Origin: Mesorhizobium sophorae
GTDB taxonomy: Bacteria; Pseudomonadota; Alphaproteobacteria; Rhizobiales; Rhizobiaceae
Direction of reading: 5' to 3'
Length of the DNA: 64,000 nt
NCBI RefSeq assembly: GCF_002270415.1
Contig: NZ_NNRI01000022.1
Location: forward strand, 930,001-994,000
Of this stretch, positions 1-8,704 are shown piece by piece (the first letter of the stretch is position 1; every line of letters begins with the position of its first letter). A program made the translations under genes and the position numbers. The notes beneath the pieces are model-generated. The model was not told the DNA's origin and did not search any database. It saw only the letters and a list, made by a program, of their open reading frames with translations.

Positions 1-1
1 C

Positions 2-733
2 CCGCGCAACGGCACGCCGCGGCTGATGCCGCTGCCGGAAGCAGCCCTTGAGGACGCACGCGCCATCATCCTGGCAGCGCCGCCACCCGAGACGGTGCGG
101 CCGCAACGCCGGTCGTCGCCGGACCTGCTCGATCAACTGATGGCGGCGAAGTCGGCGGCACTCGAAATCCGCCCCGAGCCGGTGGAGCCGCAAATCAGCG
201 CCGAGGATCTGGCCGAGCGCCGCGAGCGTGTGGACCGTGTGCTGCGCGCCATCCTGGCGCAGCCGGACGCGGGCTTCCGTGTCATAGGCGTGCTTTATCA
301 AGAGTTCGTGGTGCGCTGCCGCATCGAGGGCCTTGCCTCGGTGGTGCCCGATCTGCCGGAGTTCCGCCGCATGCTGACGGGCGCCCGCGCCGGGCTCGGC
401 TCCGACATGGCAGCAGGGGATGACGCCTGGCAGGACGTCTCGGTGCGTGCCTCGCTGCTGCCTGATGATATGCAGGGCGTGTTCATGATGATCGCCAGGG
501 CGGCGAAGGAGGGCTGGCCTTGCCCGAGCGATGCTGCGATCGCCCGCGCCTATGGCTCCCACTCGCTGCGCCGTGCCCGGCGTCTCCTCACCTACATCGA
601 GGAGCAAGGCCTCATCGTCTGCCAGCTCGACGGGGTAGGCCGGCGTACCGTGACGCTGGTCGAACTCGCCTGGGCAACGGCCCCGGGCGACCCCAACGCC
701 GAGGAGGCGGAGCAGGGACGCCTGGCGGTGTGA
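2..733 (+). CDS. Hypothetical protein with winged-helix-like C-terminus (5' partial)
   Basis: The frame is open to the left edge of the window. The first in-frame ATG is at 26 and has no recognisable ribosome binding site before it, so this is probably the C-terminal part of a longer gene. At least 235 residues are seen. The first 60 are Ala/Pro-rich and look disordered, and the middle is helical. The last 75 residues resemble a winged helix: a helix DAAIARAYG, a likely recognition helix RRARRLLTYIEEQGLI, then a beta wing around VGRRTVTLVEL. I do not recognise the family. A DNA-binding role is inferred only from this fold-like pattern. Confidence 0.6.
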   Translation, partial: PRNGTPRLMPLPEAALEDARAIILAAPPPETVRPQRRSSPDLLDQLMAAKSAALEIRPEPVEPQISAEDLAERRERVDRVLRAILAQPDAGFRVIGVLYQEFVVRCRIEGLASVVPDLPEFRRMLTGARAGLGSDMAAGDDAWQDVSVRASLLPDDMQGVFMMIARAAKEGWPCPSDAAIARAYGSHSLRRARRLLTYIEEQGLIVCQLDGVGRRTVTLVELAWATAPGDPNAEEAEQGRLAV

Positions 734-864
734 GGCGGTAGCCTCAGGTTTCCGGCCTGCCGCGAATTTGCGCCAGTGCCGACAGTCGCCAGCAACCGCT
801 GGCCGTACCTTTTCGGAACCATGCGCCTCATACTTGATGTCTCGGTTTCGAGCGCCAGTGTCGT

Positions 865-1146
865 TCAAAACCCGCCATTTCGCATACGCCCGCCGGCATT
901 TTCCCGGCGAGAATATGACCGCAGCTTGACGTAGCGAGACGTCAAGATGCGGCCGATCTGGATGAGGTTCAGAAGCACAAAGAAAACATTCCAGCCGACC
1001 ACGTTCATGAGCGGCGCCGGCTGGCTGTAGAAATACACGGCGAGACAGATTGCTGCTGCAGTCGTCAGTATCCGCAGCCGCAAAATATCCAACGTGAAGC
1101 AAGCGACCACATACATGATGTTCGCCATGTTTATAAGAATTTCCAT
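865..1146 (-). CDS. Small membrane protein resembling the Popeye-domain membrane region
   Basis: This 93-aa protein has about three hydrophobic segments (residues 7-20, 24-40 and 48-66) and a basic C-terminus. The order 'LRILTTAAAICLAVYFYSQP' then 'WNVFFVLLNLIQI' resembles the membrane part of bacterial Popeye-domain (POPDC) proteins, which is normally followed by a cyclic-nucleotide-binding domain. That second domain is absent and the sequence ends in an unrelated basic tail, so this may be a truncated gene. An adenylate cyclase lies about 3 kb away on the same strand. The upstream Shine-Dalgarno match is weak. The family assignment is tentative. Confidence 0.45.
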   Translation of the reverse strand: MEILINMANIMYVVACFTLDILRLRILTTAAAICLAVYFYSQPAPLMNVVGWNVFFVLLNLIQIGRILTSRYVKLRSYSRRENAGGRMRNGGF

Positions 1147-1173
1147 TTTCCAATTCCATCTAGTTGCGAACGA

Positions 1174-1332
1174 TCAAATACGATCGTGCTTCAGATGCTC
1201 TCGAACGGCATACGAGATTGCATCGCGTCGAAGGCCTATGTCCTTCGGGATATGGTCTGGCAGAGCGCGCAAAGCCCTCTCGGTTCTGCGAGCCTTCAGC
1301 CCAATCGAAACATGCTTGAGGTAGTGAAACAT
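1174..1332 (-). CDS. DUF1127 (YjiS-like) small basic protein
   Basis: This is a 52-aa basic protein with the DUF1127 signature: an Arg-rich helix 'RRTERALRALPDHIPKDIGL' ending in the typical D-I-G-L-x-R. The start is set by GGAG six bases before the ATG at 1332. The other in-frame ATG at 1344 has no good binding site. DUF1127 proteins are common in alphaproteobacteria and small versions have been tied to RNA and phosphate metabolism, but no function can be read from this sequence. It lies alone between the membrane protein and the broken DUF4242 gene. Confidence 0.7.
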   Translation of the reverse strand: MFHYLKHVSIGLKARRTERALRALPDHIPKDIGLRRDAISYAVREHLKHDRI

Positions 1333-1464
1333 TGTTTTCTCCATTCGGTAGGATTCGCGGGCGCTGGTATGCGGGCATGCCGCCTCCAACCGCCGTCTGT
1401 TCATTGCCTGTTGGTTGCGCGATGCTGCCCCACGCTGATGACGTGAGGCAGCAACTGGACTCCG

Positions 1465-1764
1465 TCAGGCGGCCGCTGCTGAAATCGGATCGTTTTGAAG
1501 GGTGACGGTGTCGGCCACCGGGTAGAATTCCTCTCCCGGCATGCCGACGCGCTTGGCGTGATCCCGGATGGCCTCGCCGTCTTTCGCCTAGTAGATGCAG
1601 AAGGTGCCGATGCGCCCATCGGGTTCATTCACCACGTAACTGCGGATCCAGCGGACTTGGCCCGGCATCTGTTCCTTGGCGACCTTCGCTGATTTCGCGC
1701 CGGCGGCTTCGAGTTCCTGCAGAGATGCCCATGCGCTAGGGCGACGGATGACATAGAGGTTCAC
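1465..1764 (-). pseudogene. DUF4242 protein gene with in-frame amber stop
   Basis: From a GTG at 1764 (AAAGGGA seven bases upstream) the frame reads M-N-L-Y-V-I-R-R-P-S, continues to G-T-F-C-I-Y at codon 58, meets TAG at 1588-1590 (codon 59), then continues in the same frame as AKDGEAIRDHAKRVGMPG and EFYPVADTV to a TGA at 1465-1467. Both halves match the DUF4242 pattern of about 90 aa (family of the nickel-binding SCO4226). The expected residue before A-K-D is Gln, so CAG to TAG is a single change. The gene is broken unless the amber codon is read through. It lies just downstream of a broken regulator on the same strand. Confidence 0.75.
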
Positions 1765-1957
1765 GATTTTTCCCTTTCGCTATCGCGCCGACCCATTGTC
1801 GGCGCCGCTGGTGCCATGCGTGTCTGCATGACAGGGAAAAATTACCTGCTGAGGGGACTGACCGTCCTTATCTCGAGCTTATCTTTGGCTGATCTTCGCC
1901 CCGGATAGGCGGCAAGAACTGATCCGTAGCTCATCGCGGCAGGCAAGCGAGCGGCGT

Positions 1958-3756
1958 TCAGCTGATGAGCTCTTGCCTGGGACCATCGATGAGCGTTTGG
2001 CTATCGGGCAAAAGGCTGTGGCGAAGCAGTGCGGCTTCTTGGTCCAGGCGCTGCGATCCCAGGTGACGAGCCGATCTTTCTGCCGCTGTGATCTCTACTT
2101 TCGCGCCGCTGACGTAGCCCGAGCCGAGCAGAGCTCTTGCCAACTGCAGGCGAATCCTCGCCGCATGATAATCGACACCGGCGCTTGTCCAAAGTTGCCG
2201 GGCCAACAGCAAGAAGGCGATTTTTGTTCGGGTCGTCTGGCTTGCAGAGTGCAGCCTTTGTTTCGGCTATCAGCGCCTGTGTCGCCGGTTGTTGCCGGCG
2301 TTGTGGTTGTGCATCGATTTCGGTCAGATAGATTGAGGCTTGGTTCGAGCGTCCACCGCGTACTGCAATGCAGGCTGCATTGACCAACAGGTTTCCGCGC
2401 CGCTGAAGATGGAACCATGACACCCCTTGTAAGACACGGTCAATTGCAGCGAGCGCACCTTCCAAGTCGCCGGTTTCGAACAACAGCAAGGCATTGCCCG
2501 GCTCCGCGTCCCAGCCAAGTGCATAGGCCTGATCGTAGTCAGCTCGCGCCGACGCGAGATCGCCGATCATGGCGAAAATATCGCCACGGACCCGAAAGCC
2601 CTCGCCAAGCGACCACGATTCCTCTGCAGAAAGTTTAGGAAGCGCCTCTTTTATGCAAGCCAGGGCCTCAGGCAAAATCTGTTGCGCCGCAACCACTTCG
2701 GCACGATGAAGGTCACAGGCCCCTGATGTTTGGGCAAAGCTTGCGGTACACCAGCTTTCAAAACCTTCGCTCCACTGGCGAGCACGCGACCAATCGGCGA
2801 AAGTCCTGCAGCTCCAGAGGATGTTGCAATAGACCAGGCTACCGGTGATTGGGTCCACCTGGCTCGACAACGCGATCGCCGCCGCATGGTTTTGCTGCTC
2901 GTTGCCCTCCTCGATCTTCCCAAGCGCCAGATTGTAAAATCCCTTGTAGGTCAGGGTCAGGGCTCGCAGGCCAGGGTCATCGCAATGTTCAGCTATCGAG
3001 TGGGCGGCCGAAGCCAACTGAAGCGCTTCCTCAGGGCGGCCGCCTGAGGATGCAAGACGTGACTTCATCCTTAGCAGATACGATTCCGTGCTCGCGTCCT
3101 TGGACTGAGAAAGAAGCGAAGCAGCACGTTCCAGCCATCCCTCCGCAACGGCAGCCGCTCCCCGTTCGGCTTGGATCTTGGCAAGTGTCACAGCGGATCT
3201 GGCGGCGCGCGCTGAATCCCCAGCCTCGATATGAGCGGCAACGGCGCGGGTCAGCATAGGGATCGCCTCAGTCGGCCGCCCTCCGCATTCAACGACCAAA
3301 GCCCAAAGATCGATATCGGCCGGAGAGAGCTTCAATATCCCCAAGACCTGCGAAGAGCTTTGCGGCCGCGCTCCAATCGCGTGCCGCCGCTAGCCTGCGG
3401 GCCTGCGCAAGATTGTCATCCCCCGCGAACGTGGCAGGCCGCACGTAGCCCAGTCCTGGCTCATCGATAGCGAAGCGATAGCCGTGGCGGACGTAGCTGT
3501 GTATTGCGTCCTGCAATCCGCCCGCTGCAAGGGCCTTGCGTGTAAGGCTAACCACCCGCTGAAGCGAAGCTTCTGTCACAATGACATCCGGCCAAAGAGC
3601 GTCCATCAACTCCTCTTTGGGTACAACTCTGCCTGCGTTGCGAACCAGATATACGAGCAAGTCAAAGACAAGCGGCTGGATTTTCTGCCCAACGCCCTCC
3701 AGGGACGGTTTGCGGGCAGCTTCATCAAGTTCGAATTGTCCAAACGAATGGTGCAT
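1958..3756 (-). pseudogene. Winged-helix (CadC-type) regulator with TPR-like domain, two frameshifts
   Basis: Three overlapping frames reassemble into one protein of about 600 aa. The N-terminus from 3756 is an OmpR/CadC-type winged helix (FDLLVYLVRNAGRVVPKEEL, then ALWPDVIVTEASLQRVVSL, ending in YVRHGYRF). Near 3320, in a CT-rich stretch, the frame must change to continue into a long TPR-like helical region (for example 'YLLRMKSRLASSGGRPEEAL'). Near 2221-2225, in an A5 run read on the minus strand, one extra A throws the frame again; removing it gives NKIAFLLLARQLWTSAGVDY and a natural end at 1958. Two independent shifts suggest a decaying gene. Sequencing error in short repeats is the alternative. 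Confidence 0.75.
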
Positions 3757-3859
3757 CGCCGTCTTCCGATGCTGCAGTCTACCTTATCGGTCCCAGATAT
3801 GGGAGCGGCCCCGTTCTAGTTGACGGCAACCCGACTTAAGCTTGCAAAGAGAAGCGCCC

Positions 3860-3994
3860 GTGACTGTCATTCTTTTGGTTCACGGAGCGTGTCTTGCCGG
3901 GTGGGCTTGGCGAAAGATGGCGAGACAATCCGAGATCGCCCAGGACAGACCTTCGGCGGTCGCACGGTTGTCAACTGCTTCGCGCACCCTCTGA
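3860..3994 (+). pseudogene. Alpha/beta-hydrolase gene stump
   Basis: From GTG at 3860 the frame reads V-T-V-I-L-L-V-H-G-A-C-L-A-G-W-A-W-R-K-M. This is the first strand and oxyanion-hole turn (L-V-H-G-A-W-x-G-G-W-x-W) of EstC/salicylate-esterase-like alpha/beta hydrolases, which run to about 230 aa. After that the sequence loses similarity and stops at 3992. A second frame just downstream (3983-4017) encodes H-P-L-R-T-F-T, which resembles a later segment of the same family and suggests a large internal deletion. No GxSxG nucleophile motif remains. It is divergent from the broken regulator and probably belonged to the same locus. Confidence 0.5.
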
Positions 3995-4052
3995 GGACAT
4001 TCACTGGCTTGAAATGAAATGCGCTGCAGGGTTGGCACTGCCAAGCGGCAAA

Positions 4053-5123
4053 TCAGGCCAGCAGCCGCCACATGCGCACGCGACCTGTGCCACGCAATTC
4101 GGTTTCCTCGAGTGGGTCGCAAGCGAAATCTGGTCCAAGCAGTGTGTGAGTTGCATCCGAAATACGGATTTCATCGGGCTCGGCGGACGTTTGAATCCGT
4201 GAGGCGAGATTGACGGTGTCGCCCCACAGGTCATAGGCAAACCGCTTTTTGCCTATGACGCCGGCGACGATCGGTCCTGAGTGAATTCCAATTCTCAGTC
4301 TTAGCGGTTCTCCTGCGAACCGTTCGCGCCGACCCGCCTCGCGCAGTTCAAGTGCATAGTGCGCAAGGGCTTCCGCATGATCGGATCGCGCGATGGGCAG
4401 GCCGGCGACCACCATCACACAATCGCCGATTGTCTTGATCTTTTCGCAGCCATATCGTTCCGAGAGCTGATCCGCCACCTTGAAGAAGTAATTCAAGATA
4501 GCGAGCGTCGTCACGGCTCCGACGCTGCGCGCTCTTTCCGTAAAACCGACGATGTCGGCAAAAAGCACACTCACCTCCGCGTGGTTGTCTGCAATCTGTT
4601 CGTGCGCCTTTAGCCGCTCCGCGATCGACGCCGGAAGAATGTTGAGGAGCAAGGTTTCGGCGCGCTGGTATTCACGCGACAATCCCTCCTGGCTCTCCCT
4701 CAACGCCTCGTTCGTCGATCGCAATTTCTCGTTGAGTTGACGCTCCCTCTCTTGCAGGAGCGTCATTTCATAAGCCTTCTGTTGAAGCCGCTGCCTGTTG
4801 TCGCGTTCGGCGGTGGCGTCAAGAACGAGCAGCCACACGCAGTCATCGTCAGCAAAAAGGTGAAGGTCCGCGACACGCCCGCCGGGCAGTTCGATCATGG
4901 CCATATGAAATGGAAGCTCCGGACAAGGCAGCAAGCCTTCCATGAATTCAAGCTGGTCGCTAACTGGTTTGCCAATGCGAAGTGATGAGAGCCCGTAGTG
5001 CTTAAGGTTGCCGCCCTTCGCAGCGATGCAAAGCTCCGCGTCAATTTTCAGATATGCGACAGAGTGCTCACGGTAGAAGAAGTTGAAAATCCAGCTTCTG
5101 ACTTCTCTTGGCAATCCATGCAT
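4053..5123 (-). CDS. Class III adenylate cyclase with N-terminal PAS-like sensor
   Basis: A 356-aa protein predicted to make cAMP from ATP. Residues 15-105 form a PAS-like domain (Y-L-K-I-D-A-E-L start), 107-165 a coiled-coil signalling helix, and 175-355 the cyclase domain. The key residues are present: metal-binding Asp190 in F-A-D-I-V-G-F and Asp234 in K-T-I-G-D-C, the Lys of EKIKTIGD and Asp298 of Y-D-L-W-G for adenine selection, and Asn305 and Arg309 in the N-x-x-x-R transition-state pair. There is no transmembrane segment, so it is cytosolic. It is the last gene of a four-gene operon and starts 3 bases after the GTPase stop, implying that its output is linked to the GTPase. Confidence 0.9.
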   Translation of the reverse strand: MHGLPREVRSWIFNFFYREHSVAYLKIDAELCIAAKGGNLKHYGLSSLRIGKPVSDQLEFMEGLLPCPELPFHMAMIELPGGRVADLHLFADDDCVWLLVLDATAERDNRQRLQQKAYEMTLLQERERQLNEKLRSTNEALRESQEGLSREYQRAETLLLNILPASIAERLKAHEQIADNHAEVSVLFADIVGFTERARSVGAVTTLAILNYFFKVADQLSERYGCEKIKTIGDCVMVVAGLPIARSDHAEALAHYALELREAGRRERFAGEPLRLRIGIHSGPIVAGVIGKKRFAYDLWGDTVNLASRIQTSAEPDEIRISDATHTLLGPDFACDPLEETELRGTGRVRMWRLLA

Positions 5124-5126
5124 GGT

Positions 5127-5621
5127 CTATTCAGTGACCATCGAAGCAAGCTGACGAAACGCATCATCGACACATTCACCCGAAAGCGCGCTTGTCAGAT
5201 AGATTTGCCATCCAAGTTGCCTCAGTCCGTCAATCTCACTATCCGGTATTGCCCACCGATCGGCCAGATCGGATTTGTTGAACAGCAACACGAACGGCAT
5301 AGGCCCGAATTCGGCTTCGACCCGCTCGCGCAGCGTGAGCGCCACGGCAAGAGTGGCGGCGCGGGTTCCATCGACGACAAGCACGAGCCCGGTCGCACCT
5401 CGCACATAGCTGACACGGAATGAGCCGATATCGTCTTCGCCGGCTAAATCCCACAAAATCAGATCCACGGTTTTATCCGGGAGTACGACACTCTTCTTGT
5501 CGATTTTCACTCCCACCGTGGTCAAGTAGGTTTCCGAAAAGATGCTTTGCACGAACCTGCGCACCAGGCTCGTCTTTCCGACAGCGAACCCGCCCAACAT
5601 GCAGATCTTTTTTTGCAGCAT
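5127..5621 (-). CDS. Ras/Rab-like small GTPase
   Basis: This 164-aa single-domain GTPase has all the G motifs: G1 GGFAVGKTS (residues 10-18), G2 Thr35, G3 W-D-L-A-G-E (57-62), G4 N-K-S-D (115-118) and G5 T-S-A (143-145). It is close in size to eukaryotic Rab/Ras proteins and belongs among prokaryotic Ras-superfamily GTPases. The residue matching Ras Gln61 is Glu62, so unaided GTP hydrolysis may be weak. There is no C-terminal Cys box for prenylation. The gene lies 13 bases after the OmpA-domain gene and 3 bases before the cyclase gene. I infer that it is a switch relaying a signal between those two proteins. Confidence 0.92.
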   Translation of the reverse strand: MLQKKICMLGGFAVGKTSLVRRFVQSIFSETYLTTVGVKIDKKSVVLPDKTVDLILWDLAGEDDIGSFRVSYVRGATGLVLVVDGTRAATLAVALTLRERVEAEFGPMPFVLLFNKSDLADRWAIPDSEIDGLRQLGWQIYLTSALSGECVDDAFRQLASMVTE

Positions 5622-5634
5622 CGTGGGCCCCGCC

Positions 5635-8600
5635 CTAGTCCAGGTTTACCGTAACCGAAACCCGGCGATTGGTGGAGCTACCAGTTTGAATATTTTCAGG
5701 CACCAACGGCTCGAAAGTTCCCGCGCCCCGAACCAGCAGCAGTTCCGGAGGGACGCCGCGCTTGTTGAGAAGCGCGCGAACTGTCTCGGCGCGGGCGGCG
5801 CTGATCGACGCGTTGGCCGTCTCACGGCCAGTGGCGTCCGAATGCCCGGTTAACATGAACCGCGCTGTTACGCCTGACTTGCGGGCATTCTGGGCGAATT
5901 CCTTGATTTGATCCGCCAACCTGTCGAGAACCGGCACCTGCTCTGGTCCCGGCACAACTTTGCCGGACGAGAAGAAAATATCGGTCGTCTGGATGGCTTC
6001 CCTCAAATAATTAAGTTCTGCAAGGTTCAGCTCACGCAGCTGCGAGACATCCAGAACCACTCCGTCCGCCGAAAGTTGCTCGGAGGCGGCCTGCGCCCGG
6101 GTGATCCAGGCGGCAGGAGCCTCACCCACGACAACGATGCGACCCTGGACGATCGAAACCTGAACCGATTTCGGCGGGGTCAGCGACGCCGTCAGCCGCT
6201 TCACCACGAACTTCGGATCAAGGCTCTGATAGAATTGCCACTGTGAATGAACGCGGGCAGGATCAACCTCCGTTCCGGACAGCAGAGCTTGCGGGTCGGC
6301 GGCAAGCGGGTCTCTCAGGCCGGAAATGTAGAAATGTCCACCCCTCGCCGTTTGTTGGGCGACTATGATTCCCGGTTGGGCCTCAAGTCGCGACACATAA
6401 TACTGCCAGTGCTCTGCCGCGCGTGCTTCGGGGCTCACATCACGAACCTTGGAGATGTCGAATTCCGGTCTGCCTGCCGAAAGCTGTCGGGCCGCTGCGC
6501 GCGCCTTATCTATCCAGGTGTCGGGAGCCTCACCCTCGGCAACGATGCGATCATTGACGATCGAAAATCGTACTGTATCCGGCGGATACAGCGACGCCGT
6601 GAGCCGCTTCAACACGAACTCTGGCTCGAGGCTCTGATAGAATTGCCACTGCGAATGAACCCGGGCGGGATCGACCTGCGTTCCGGACAACAGCGACAGC
6701 GGGTCGGCGCCAAGCGGGTCTCTCAGGCCGGCAATATAGAATTGGCCGCCGCGTATCTTTTGTTCTGAAACGATGATGCCCGGCTGGGTCTCCAGTCGCG
6801 ACACATAGGCCTGCCAGCGCTCCGCCGCGCGTGCTTCGGGGCTCACATCACGAACCCCGGAGATATCGAAGACCGGCCCGCCTGCCGAAAGCTGCTGGGC
6901 GGCGGCCTGCGCCCGGTTGATCCACGTGTCGGGAGCCTCACCCTCGGCAACGATGCGATCATTGACGATCGAAAGCCGTACCGAATCCGGCGGAGCCAGC
7001 GACGCCGTCAGGCGCTTCAACACGAACTCCGGCTCGAGGCTCTGATAGAATTGCCACTGCGAATGAACCCGGGCGGGATCGACCTGCGTTCCTGACAACA
7101 GCGACTGCGGGTCGGCGGCAAGCGGGTCTCTCAGGCCGGCAATATAGAATTGGCCATCGCGCATCTTCTGATCTGCAACGATGATGCCCGGCTGGGCCCC
7201 CAGCCGCGACACATAGGCCTGCCAGCGCTCCGCCGCGCGTGCTTCGGGGCTCACATCACGAACCTTGGAGATATCGAAGACCGGCCCGCCTGCCGAAAGT
7301 TGTTGGGCGGCGGCCCGCGCCCGGTCGATCCACGTGTCGGGAGCCTCACCCTCGGCAACGATGCGACCGTTGACGATTGAAAGTCGTACTGTATCCGGCG
7401 GGGCCAGCGACGCCGTCAGCCGCTTCAAAACGAACTCCGGCTCAAGGCTCTGATAGAATTGCCACTGCGAATGAACGCGAGCGGGATCGACCTGCGTTCC
7501 GGACAACAGCGACTGCGGGTCGGCGGCAAGCGGGTCTCTCAGGCCGGCGATATAGAATTGGCCGCCGCGCATCTGGTGTTCCGCAACGATGATGCCCGGC
7601 TGGGTCTCCAGTCGCGACACATAGGCCTGCCAGCGCTGCCCGGCTTGCCAGGAAAGAAAGAACCAACCGCCTGCAGGTACCAAAACCAGCAGGACTGCAG
7701 CCACCACCAGCCACGGAAATCCCTCGTTTGAATCCTCGTGCTTCAGTTCAACACAGGTCTGTAGCTGCGCCTCTACGCCGGCCAACTGCGAACTGTCGCC
7801 GTCAAACTGCTCTAGAGCTTCTGAGCTCTCATCGTGGATGCGAAGCAGTACGTCGCGAATTATTTCATGTAATTCCTCTGGCGGATTTCCGCGGATCACC
7901 GCAACCAAGGTCGCAAACGGTCCAACTTCCGACCAAAGGCGAAGCTCCCCGAAACGGATAGTGTCCAGTCCGCTCTGTTCTTTCTCGTTGAATGAGTCTT
8001 TTACAAAATCTTGAATTGCACTAAGCATCGAAGAAATTAGTTGAGGGTCTTCGCTCGTTGCATTTTCGGCGGCTACATGTGTAATCAATAGCCCGGAATT
8101 GCGGTTAATGAGAAAGACATGCTCTACTTGATAGGAGAGGGAATGCTTAAGGACAACTTCTGAGAAGCTCGTTCCTGTCCTCCAGGCTTCAAATCTCCAC
8201 TTAAGTCCATGCCAGGTAAATATATGCCTTAAAGATTCGTTCAGCGACTGAAAGGTCTGGTCGATCTTTTCGCCGATCGACTTGCGAATAGCCGGCAGAA
8301 ACACCGGGTATAATATATCCGTCAGCGTGCGCGGGTTCTTCTGGATGGACCGTCGCACGGCCCGCTCGACAACTGGCGCAAAGGCCTCGCCGAGTTGCGC
8401 ATGAGACGCCGATGCGGCTGCGCTGGGGAGAACGTCCCCCACTGCGGCCGCAAGCTGCTCGGGTTCGTCGAGCAGGTGCGTAACGCGTGAAAGCTCAGAA
8501 ATTTCGCGGCCGACCAGCAGCTCGCGAAGTGTGTCCATGCGATGGTCGGCGGCTGGAACGTCGAAATGCGCATGATTGTCCGGATCGACGTTCCGGGCAA

Positions 8601-8697
8601 TTTCGACCAACAGCCTAGCCAGAGCCTCGCGATCAATCTCGGTATCGTTCGAGGCTGTACTTTGAGGAAGGTTGACTGGGTCGACGGTTGACGTCAA
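5635..8697 (-). CDS. Single-span protein: cytosolic longin/roadblock-like region, four 136-aa repeats, OmpA C-terminal domain
   Basis: The protein has 1020 aa and no signal peptide. The cytosolic part (1-327) carries DREALARLLVEIA at 22-34, L-R-E-L-L-V-G at 57-63, and a region at about 192-288 (VEHVFLINRNSGLLI, SAIQDFVKDSF, TLVAVIRGNPPEEL) that looks like a longin or roadblock fold. A single transmembrane helix spans 328-350. Four tandem repeats of 136 aa follow (about 355-898), each containing a BON-like segment (LSIVNxRIVAEGEAPDTWI). The last 110 residues are an OmpA-like peptidoglycan-binding domain (TGHSDATGRETAN, then S-A-A-R-A). It would tie the cell wall to the inner membrane and the cytosol. 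It is second in the operon, 7 bases after the coiled-coil gene. Confidence 0.85.
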   Translation of the reverse strand: MTSTVDPVNLPQSTASNDTEIDREALARLLVEIARNVDPDNHAHFDVPAADHRMDTLRELLVGREISELSRVTHLLDEPEQLAAAVGDVLPSAAASASHAQLGEAFAPVVERAVRRSIQKNPRTLTDILYPVFLPAIRKSIGEKIDQTFQSLNESLRHIFTWHGLKWRFEAWRTGTSFSEVVLKHSLSYQVEHVFLINRNSGLLITHVAAENATSEDPQLISSMLSAIQDFVKDSFNEKEQSGLDTIRFGELRLWSEVGPFATLVAVIRGNPPEELHEIIRDVLLRIHDESSEALEQFDGDSSQLAGVEAQLQTCVELKHEDSNEGFPWLVVAAVLLVLVPAGGWFFLSWQAGQRWQAYVSRLETQPGIIVAEHQMRGGQFYIAGLRDPLAADPQSLLSGTQVDPARVHSQWQFYQSLEPEFVLKRLTASLAPPDTVRLSIVNGRIVAEGEAPDTWIDRARAAAQQLSAGGPVFDISKVRDVSPEARAAERWQAYVSRLGAQPGIIVADQKMRDGQFYIAGLRDPLAADPQSLLSGTQVDPARVHSQWQFYQSLEPEFVLKRLTASLAPPDSVRLSIVNDRIVAEGEAPDTWINRAQAAAQQLSAGGPVFDISGVRDVSPEARAAERWQAYVSRLETQPGIIVSEQKIRGGQFYIAGLRDPLGADPLSLLSGTQVDPARVHSQWQFYQSLEPEFVLKRLTASLYPPDTVRFSIVNDRIVAEGEAPDTWIDKARAAARQLSAGRPEFDISKVRDVSPEARAAEHWQYYVSRLEAQPGIIVAQQTARGGHFYISGLRDPLAADPQALLSGTEVDPARVHSQWQFYQSLDPKFVVKRLTASLTPPKSVQVSIVQGRIVVVGEAPAAWITRAQAASEQLSADGVVLDVSQLRELNLAELNYLREAIQTTDIFFSSGKVVPGPEQVPVLDRLADQIKEFAQNARKSGVTARFMLTGHSDATGRETANASISAARAETVRALLNKRGVPPELLLVRGAGTFEPLVPENIQTGSSTNRRVSVTVNLD

Positions 8698-8704
8698 ATT
8701 CCGA

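Noticed and set aside
6009..7640. The 408-bp repeat array as a CRISPR or mobile element
   Set aside because: The period is a multiple of three, the array lies wholly inside a coding frame and the units translate into one conserved domain.
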